DNA of 64,000 nt, taken from contig OX439050.1 of the NCBI GenBank assembly GCA_949317995.1, positions 54,251,777 through 54,315,776 of the forward strand. The letters run 5' to 3'. Below, in pieces: positions 56,318 through 64,000 of the stretch. The stretch is from Acholoe squamosa (lineage: Eukaryota > Annelida > Polychaeta > Phyllodocida > Polynoidae). Both the position numbers and the translations under genes were made by a program. Under the pieces are notes generated by a model that was not told the origin of the DNA, searched no databases, and worked only from the letters and a program-made list of their open reading frames with translations. How positions within the stretch are numbered: the stretch's first letter is position 1; each line of letters begins with the position of its first letter.

Positions 56318-59300
56318 AATACAAAGATTGATTTTTGAATCTAATGCACACCTCGAGTTGACCACTGAAATATATTATATCTAATTCCTATGCAAGAATG
56401 AATTAAATTGTCCAACACAGATAAACATCAAAGGCTGAATTTAACATCAATCTGTGTTGAATATATCACATCACATTTTGTTATGCTGAAATATACCTGG
56501 TGCATATAGATATTGTGTATCAGTCTGCAATTTGAATGTTGATAAACAATGATAAAATATTGTTCTGTGTCCATGTTATCATTCTCCTTTTCCTTTCAGT
56601 GAGGAGCTGATGTGAGTCGTACCATGAACCATATAAATGAAGCATGATACCTAATGGGTTCGGTCATGGTGTACAGTAATGCAGTTACAGCGCTGGGGGG
56701 TCTTCTAGGGCTGTGCTGCAGTGATGCATCATGCTGACTCTACTATTAATCTTTGCACTAAGTATGGGACTGATCTACCATATGTGTTAACTGAAGGGAA
56801 TTTTCAGCTTAAATGCATCTTTGCCACTCATTTCTGTTTATATCATACAGTAGAAGCCTTGCACATAATTTCCAAGCAGAATTGATGTGAAATCAGGAGA
56901 ATATTTCATTTTTACAGCTAAAAGGTTGATAGGAATAGCTTAAAATAGGGGTAGCTTGGCCTATACATGCTTATATACTGCCATATTTTTTAACTTTGCG
57001 AGGCATCATATGTGCGACAGAGAGGGTGTTACACCATTTATGCAAACACAGATTTTGCAGTTTTGGTACAAACTTCATACTTATGTATAATGATATGGTA
57101 ACTTGTAATTGAGCTAACTGGGACAGGCAAAACATCCTTCAGTTGTGAAAATGAGCCCATTACTTCCCTTTTGGCCCCATTGGCATTGTAGCTATTGCCT
57201 CAAATTTGCACCTAATGTGTGACATTCCAGAGATTTTAACATTATATTCTGTCCAATCATTGGAATACGTCATACTTGCATCCTGTTGATGTCTCAGCAA
57301 TCAATTTAACAAGGATTAAAGGCATTTGAATGGGAAGAAAGTTCAATGTCTGGGTGTTTCCCAGGGCAGATTCTGGTGAAAAATGGTATCAAAATAGTCT
57401 CCTTATACTACTTCGGTAGACCTCCCATGTGCACACTAAAATAAGTTTCCTTTCAGTGGCTGTGAGAGTGGTGAAAGGTAGAGAAAAAAAGATTTCAGAA
57501 AACCTTGGCCATAGTTTCAATGGTAACCGGTCACTTGATCTTCAGAATATGGATGTAATGATCCTACTTTAAATAGCCTTTTATCTTAGCTTTGATATGA
57601 TGTATAGATCAATATTGAAGCTTGTGGGGAAAATATCAATAACCTCTCAAAACAAGTCAGGTTAACTTTAGGTTTCAGGCCAATAATTGGTGAGAACATC
57701 TATAGATCTGCACCAATCCAATCTCGCCACCTGACACATTCTAAGAAATGCCTCTCTCACATTCAGGCATTATGGTTCCCTATTTGGGAGGGGGACTGTC
57801 GCTATGAAGCGTCACATGGTTGCCATTGCCTGCTCACTATGCATTTACAAACACAGAAATCCAAATGCCAAAGCCAGGATGATAGAATGATACAAGCTGG
57901 TTTGTTATTAAAATGTCTGGATACTCATACTGCTACCATAGATATTGGATGCTGTACCGCCCGCTCCTCCCACCATCATAACTTAAGTCCTACCTCTCTC
58001 TTATTTATCCGTCTGGTGTCATTTGTGCACGATATTGAACTGCAAGTTACCTACTGGTCATCTGTCCTGGCATGTGTTTCCCAAGGTGTGTTGCCTTATC
58101 AAAATAAGCCATAATATCCGGCAAAAAGATCTTGAGTGAGAAACTTTCATTGAAACTCAGAAATAACTTGCACATATTGGCAATCATTAGTTTCTGGCCC
58201 ATTTTCACGTAATAGGCTTTGGTACATAATTGGCATTGGCAGCACAGGATGTTATTTAAAATGCCCTAGATCAAATTGAGGGTTCAAATCCTTGTCCATT
58301 GGACAAGTTGTGTTTCACCAGGTCGTCTCTTTGCCTGAGTATAGTGCATGTATAGTGTATCGGCTTTTTCTAATCTCCACAGAGGTAGTGTGAGTAATGA
58401 GTCTGGCAGCTAACCACCCCCCCCCAAAAAAAAAAAAAAAAAAAAGAAAAAGAGGGGGACCATAGAAATGAATTAGATGATGTTGCTAAAGAACTGGGTA
58501 CACTGTCCGCCTGCCATAAGGGTGTTGCAGTAGAATACTCCTTATTCTGAAATACAGATGTGCCTGCCTGTAGGTATAAAAACCAATGAGCTGAAGGGCA
58601 TTTTGCTGTAGGCACAATAGGGGTATCTATAGCCCATTTACAATTGCGGCTGAGAGTGTAGCAACCAGAACCCCGCACCATCGGATTACTTGGTATGGCT
58701 TTAATGGGGCCAGGCAAACTAAAGAACAATTCGAAATTATTTCTTTAAATGGCCTAAACTAGGGACTTTTATGACAACTGGTAGGTTGCTAAGAAACCAT
58801 CAATATCCTCACTTTTCCGTGGAAGTGGCTGACAGGGACAGGATGGGTACAGGAACGAGGCAGAAATGAGTAAGGAAGAGGTACATGTCGCCATAAACAC
58901 CTAAAGGCAAAAGGGATTTACTAGCAAATGGAAATAGTCCTACATGTCTAAATATGATGAGGTTGGTAAGGACTTTTAACTACAACAACGCTGTTCCTTG
59001 GCAAAAATAATTTGTGTCTCACTCTACGGGGAAACAAACCAATGTACCCCACTGACCTATAAGGGTAAGTGGAGTACATTGGTTTAAGGAAATTCTTATT
59101 GACAATTTTAGGCTTAACCAGAATCATTACCGACATCTCTGACTGGTAGGGCATATTAACGTTAAGATAAGGTCGATAGCCTAGTGGCAGACAACAAAAC
59201 AAGATGACAGTTCAGGGGACTGGTCCCCACTCCTCAGCAACTATTGCTGCTTGGAGAATCACTTCAATAAATTGAAGTACATGCATTTTTTCAATTTCTG

Positions 59301-61515
59301 TACAATCATCAGGTGTTTATTTCCTCCTAAAGTAACCCTACCTCAGCTCTTACAGGCTACCTTATATAAATGCCTACTCCTTCTTCACTGTCAGTGCCTG
59401 GTGGAAGTGAAATGGCGTGACTTAATCACCAGTTCCCATGGCAACACCAGGTCTCATCACGACAGATGTTACCCTCGGAAAGATGGCATAATGCACTGGC
59501 ACAGCGTGTCATGCAATGGTGAAAGTGTTAAAAAAGTAATATTGAAAAGGGTTGTCGTCCACAATGGTTGGGGCACAGATTTCTCTAATTTAATCACATC
59601 TAGGACAAAATTATCCCAACAGATCAGAACGTATTGATCGTGATATTAATGTTCTTTTGTGATTACTGTTGTGTTATTACGTATAGTTTTTTTTCTGAAA
59701 CAACACTTTGATGCCACTCCAAAGAGGATCAGTTTGGACGGTAGCTAACTGCACCTATGTAGTATGTTGGCAATAGTATAACCCTGTCCTAGAAAACGTT
59801 TGCAAACTGCGAACATTCCTGCAAAAGTTCATCTTAAAGTAAAGGGGGAGACTACATTACTCAGGTTATCATAGTATTACAACATCCCCACGGGAAAAAT
59901 TATAAATGAGGGGCTTCAAATTCTTTTGAACAAAAGAGGGAATACCTGATAGATGATATTTGGGTCATTCCCCAGTTTTTCAACAGGTGGTCCCTGTTTG
60001 ATTCTCTCATATCTGAATAATTTTCCCTCCATATAAAGATGCATATAGGTTATTACCACACACGAAAATGTAGCCTCCTCCCATTCTTCCGCTCAAGGGA
60101 ACTACAAGAAGGGTACAATAACAGCTTAGACATGTATATAGGGTCAAAGGTCATAATATTCAGAGTTTTGCTGACCTGTGAGCCAATTTTGATCCCTAGA
60201 TCATTGCAGTTTAAAAATATTCAGATCTGTGAGGCTCATGCAGAGAAAGACCAATCTGTTTGTTTAGAATGAAATGACCTATTTTGATTTGTAATTTGGG
60301 AAATGGCGATGAAAAGACAGGCAACTCCGTCACACTAAGACTTTTTGTACTTGACACTAAATCTCTGTGAAAATTGATCACTTGATAGTCTTTGCCAGAC
60401 AAAAAGTGCCTCAACCTTTTTAGGAGGAGGATTTAATCTTGTCAGCGTATCTCAAGTGTTCACTCAGCAGTCTCATCCTTCATATACTTTTTTTAATTGA
60501 TGTGCTGCTAAAAACTCCTAGGGGATCTGGTTTAGAAAGGGTAATGCTGATTCAAATTCTATTTTAGGATGAAATAACACATGGAGAGGATTACTTATGA
60601 TTTGACTCTCATACCCTTTCCTTGACTCATGAGTAGGACTAATTTTCATAGCCTGACCTTCTTCAATTTACTGTCTTGGACAAATCCAAACCATGTAGCT
60701 TCTAAAATGTGAGGGTTACTATGACAAAATTCACTCAAGTGATAATAATGTGATTTTTCATTATCTGGATAAACATCGGATTCAACGATTCTTTGGTGAA
60801 TTTAAAATAATATCATTGTCTATTCAATGGGGCTTACGAAATATCACTGGCCAAAATATGTTTTTCATACCACTCCCCATTGCTCAAGTATCAAATGAGT
60901 GTTACTGATCAAAGTTGATAAAAAAAACTTACAATCATTCAACACAAATGTCCATTGTGCTTCACTGAGCAGTATCTCAGGGCGAGAAATGCCAAGAAAT
61001 TATATGCATCCTTTTAGCTGGTCTATAGGATGTGCAATTTATTTTAGTTTGAAATTTATATAGAAGTGTGTCCATTTCAAATACCTTTGAAGATACTAGT
61101 GATGATGTATGGCCTGTTTCTTTGTTATCAACAACATTTGTTCATGTTGCTTATGCCTTTCCGATGAAGGTTATTGCAATACTTTCAGCATCAAAAGGAT
61201 CTCCTCTCTAGTCAATTAATGGGTTTCCTTCATCCTCTGTATGCATGAGAATCAATATCCCTACGTTCTTTTCTCTCATTAGGCTCTATATCGTGTTAGT
61301 TTCCCACCCACACACTGGGATGTTAAAGGTTATGCTGTCACCATCTATGATATATAACATAAATACAGCAACACTTCTCTGTCACTGCTAGAGCAGACCA
61401 CATTTAGACGTTGTCTCAGCCTTCCAGTGACAGGGATCAAATTGAAAAAGTAAGATAATTAGATAATGTATCACATCCGCAGTCCATAATCCAAGGCCAC
61501 AGCCAGAACAATGAG
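56318..61515. other. 5.2 kb of AT-rich DNA without recognisable genes
   Basis: Frames up to about 128 codons are present but none shows a domain. Visible structures are a poly-C/poly-A tract near 58417-58445 and a 50-bp inverted repeat at 59036-59085 (arms starting AAACCAATGTAC, one mismatch). No RNA gene or transposon terminus was recognised. Confidence 0.45.
59036..59085. repeat. 50-bp inverted repeat
   Basis: Arms AAACCAATGTACCCCACT and AGTGGAGTACATTGGTTT pair with one mismatch around a 14-base loop. No coding context. Confidence 0.7.
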
Positions 61516-61695
61516 TGAGTGAGTGAGTAATAGATGTTTAACGCCATTTCGACAACTAAGGTCATATTCATGGCCAGAACTACATTACTATTTTACAGAA
61601 GAATGTGTCAGTGCCCGTGCATATGTGCACCACACACATCCGAGGGGATAGGAAAGAGGAGAAATAGACCCTTTTAAAGGGCTAGGGAGGCCCGA
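61516..61695 (-). repeat. Dispersed 180-bp repeat, copy 3 (reverse)
   Basis: Inverted relative to 1358-1543. It begins GTGAGTGAGTGAGTAATAGA, runs through TTCATGGCCAGAACTACATT and ATATGTGCACCACACACAT, and ends at AAAGGGCTAGGGAGGCC. The GTGA run at one edge is the usual variable tail of this repeat type. Confidence 0.6.
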
Positions 61696-61711
61696 GAACA
61701 ATGAGACTTTG

Positions 61712-61794
<83 letters not shown>
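61712..61794. repeat. (TA)n microsatellite
   Basis: A run of about 83 bp of alternating T and A with a single interruption (TAAATA) near its start. Any frame across it codes Ile-Tyr repeats and is an artefact. Confidence 0.95.
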
Positions 61795-61795
<1 letters not shown>

Positions 61796-62287
61796 TCCTT
61801 TGTCAGGGAATTTACCTTTTGCCCTACATTTAAATGAATACTTAAATTATCACATTGAGTTACTATCCTCAATGAAATAGTTTGGATGAGCCCTCACCTA
61901 TGGTAGCTGCAGGTAAGCACTCTTTCATTTAACGCACACCATGCATCAGGTGGTTTCCATCCTTCATGTCAGGACTACTGCAATAATACAAAGGCTTCCA
62001 TCATCGCCAAACAAATTCTGTCTTGACTGACTCTGATGATCCACATTGCTAACCAGAAATAGCACACACTCTCTCTCTCTCCCTCTGTACACCATTTTCA
62101 TACATTCACCGTTTTACCTTTGTTGGGGTTATTGGTTTGCTATTGCTTACCTCTATGTCCTTATTATATTATATATATAGTAAGTAGTGAGGTATGGGGG
62201 TATGTAGCAGTCACCATGCTATAGTATACACAGTACTTGGTAAAGACGGTAGGAATGCTCGATATATGTATATAATTATGTATATAC

Positions 62288-62323
62288 AGCCTTATTCTCT
62301 GTGTATACACAGAGAATAAGGCT
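62288..62323. repeat. Perfect 36-bp palindrome
   Basis: Two 18-bp arms, AGCCTTATTCTCTGTGTA and its exact complement, meet without a loop. A repeat-free perfect palindrome of this size is rare by chance. Confidence 0.9.
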
Positions 62324-62900
62324 AGTCAATAGTTCTCAAAAATGCTAATCAAAATTGTTGGGAGATACCCTCTGGGTCAATACAGGGATCGAGAATATTT
62401 TTTGGCCAGAATGTTTGGTATGATGGGATTATGGCAGAAGGGGGCACCCTCCTGATTGGAGCAGACCTTAAATAGTGTATACTTCATTTCTCTTCAACTC
62501 TACCACAAGGTAACATAGTTGTTAATATCGGGCAAGATAAATAGATAGGTAAAAAAAGGTCATATGCGGGATCTATGCACATACAGCCCTGACAGATGAG
62601 TTATGGTGAAACTGTGTCATTTGGAAGGGGATTGTATGTAACAGCTGTGCGTAGTAGACTGTATGAAAAGTGCTGTCGAGCCCCCTCCAAAAGCCAACTC
62701 CAAGAACAACCAGTGAAGTGTAGTATCAAGGCTTCTACTTGGTATTTACTGACATCAGTACGTCAGTAGGGATAGTATTTTTGGTCCTCAATGTGCCTGC
62801 TGCCACATAATGTGTCATAGAACGAGTTTCATTAGCCGTCTGTCTTAACTATACCTCAGATTTGTTCCACCTTGAAACTTGTAGTATTGTACTCGGACAA

Positions 62901-62964
<64 letters not shown>

Positions 62965-64000
62965 GTTATTGTTTCTTATTGTTATTCATTCCAGATTTAG
63001 TACTGGTCTGCTTTATCAAATTCCCCTTTAAAAAACCAACACCAATGTTAGGCTGTATCTGGGTGTTGCAGTTAGATAATTGTTAACTTACCATAATCAG
63101 ACCAACAAATGAACTCATCTAAGAAGCACCATTTACATATACCTGGCAATCACTTTTCATCATGGCATAAGGTTTCAAGGTCAACATAACATCCATGACT
63201 TGCTTACAGAAATCCATGTCTGGAGATTCTTTACCTCAGAGTATATGTTAGGGCCTTTGACAGAAATAAACCTTGGTTGGATATCGTTTTACCTTGCGAG
63301 GACTGTTCAGACTTCCTGATGAGAAGCTGCTGGGCATATCAGGTTACTTTAGAAGTAGATGGTGTAGCCATTCAAGCTCTCTAAGATGGTCTTCTGGATC
63401 TTGGGTTACACCCCTGGGACTGTGTAAATGTACTTCTTCAATGATAGGATCATAGTAGGAATAGCTAATTGCAGGTTCTGCCTATTAATGACAGAGTTTG
63501 ACATCCTGTGAGAAATTTTTTTCTGGTTGAAATATTTTAGGGCAACTTTATTCTTCTCTCCGAGAAAGATATAGGCACAACACATACATTTCAAACAGTT
63601 GTAGATTTGAATAAGGCATCCTTCCTGTTGATGCAAAATGTAGAACAACTATACAGCTATGCTGATGTATAATATGTAGGTCAAGAGATTCTTACGACTC
63701 ATTTGAGCAATATATATGGGTGACTGTATTTCATAAATATAGAGGTCCATATTCAAATTTTCTGGTCTGGTTTATAGATATGCAGGGGGTATGGGACAGG
63801 CGGTTTTCATATACGGATCTAATTTTGAAATATGTACCTGCAATTATGGACTTCCCTATACGATGTGTAACAACTTGCAGACCTGTATGTAAATAAGGTC
63901 TTGATATGCCTTCTATATGGAATAGGGATCTTCATTGTGTGGCACACGCAGGTGAAACAAATTGTTGTTTAAACCTTTATCTCTTGACATAGAAGCAGTT
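62324..64000. other. AT-rich DNA with a (TA)n tract, no genes
   Basis: An uninterrupted (TA)n of about 58 bp lies at 62904-62961. Frames are under 80 codons with no recognisable domain. No RNA gene or transposon end was seen. Confidence 0.5.

Overview
The window looks like AT-rich, gene-poor nuclear DNA of a bilaterian invertebrate, probably marine. Evidence for this is the dense mix of metazoan Ty3/Gypsy, LINE, tRNA-like and foldback repeats, the long (TA)n and (GA)n microsatellites, and a dispersed repeat ending in GTGAGTGAGTGAG...TAGATGTTTAACGCC that resembles short repeats of molluscs and other lophotrochozoans. The phylum is a guess. I found no convincing host protein-coding gene. The only long open reading frames belong to one LTR retrotransposon and one LINE remnant.

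Layout. 1-5.8 kb: unique AT-rich DNA with a structured 180-bp repeat inside an 82-bp direct repeat, and a GACGTC-rich foldback element. About 5.8-17.7 kb and 18.4-27.1 kb: two diverged units of a tandem segmental duplication. Unit 1 alone carries a 688-bp terminal-repeat retrotransposon in miniature (TRIM). Unit 2 alone carries a 47-bp tandem array split by a 1.2-kb composite repeat with two divergent tRNA-like modules and a long terminal hairpin. 27.1-28.5 kb: AT-rich foldback elements. About 28.5-36.2 kb and 36.2-52.0 kb: a second tandem segmental duplication. Its first unit holds a LINE reverse-transcriptase remnant, and its second unit holds a 10.36-kb Ty3/Gypsy element (39336-49694) plus two foldback elements. 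52-64 kb: AT-rich DNA with second copies of the structured repeat and of the composite repeat, long (TA)n tracts and palindromes.

The most interesting object is the TRIM at 11678-12365. Its two 221-bp LTRs are identical and each contains a complete alanine-type tRNA gene: A box, B box, G3:U70 pair and an oligo-T terminator. The primer binding site just inside the 5' LTR (11900-11913) is complementary to the CCA-tailed 3' end of that same LTR-borne tRNA, and not to an ordinary tRNA-Ala. The element therefore seems to carry the gene for its own reverse-transcription primer. A 4-bp target duplication (ACAG), a polypurine tract and an internal double hairpin support a whole, recent insertion.

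The Ty3/Gypsy element has gag, a pol region (protease, RT, RNase H, integrase) and an unusual accessory region of about 3 kb encoding a C2H2 finger and a very long Lys/Glu/Arg-rich predicted coiled coil with no membrane segment. Its LTRs differ at about 2 percent of positions. The copy is broken.
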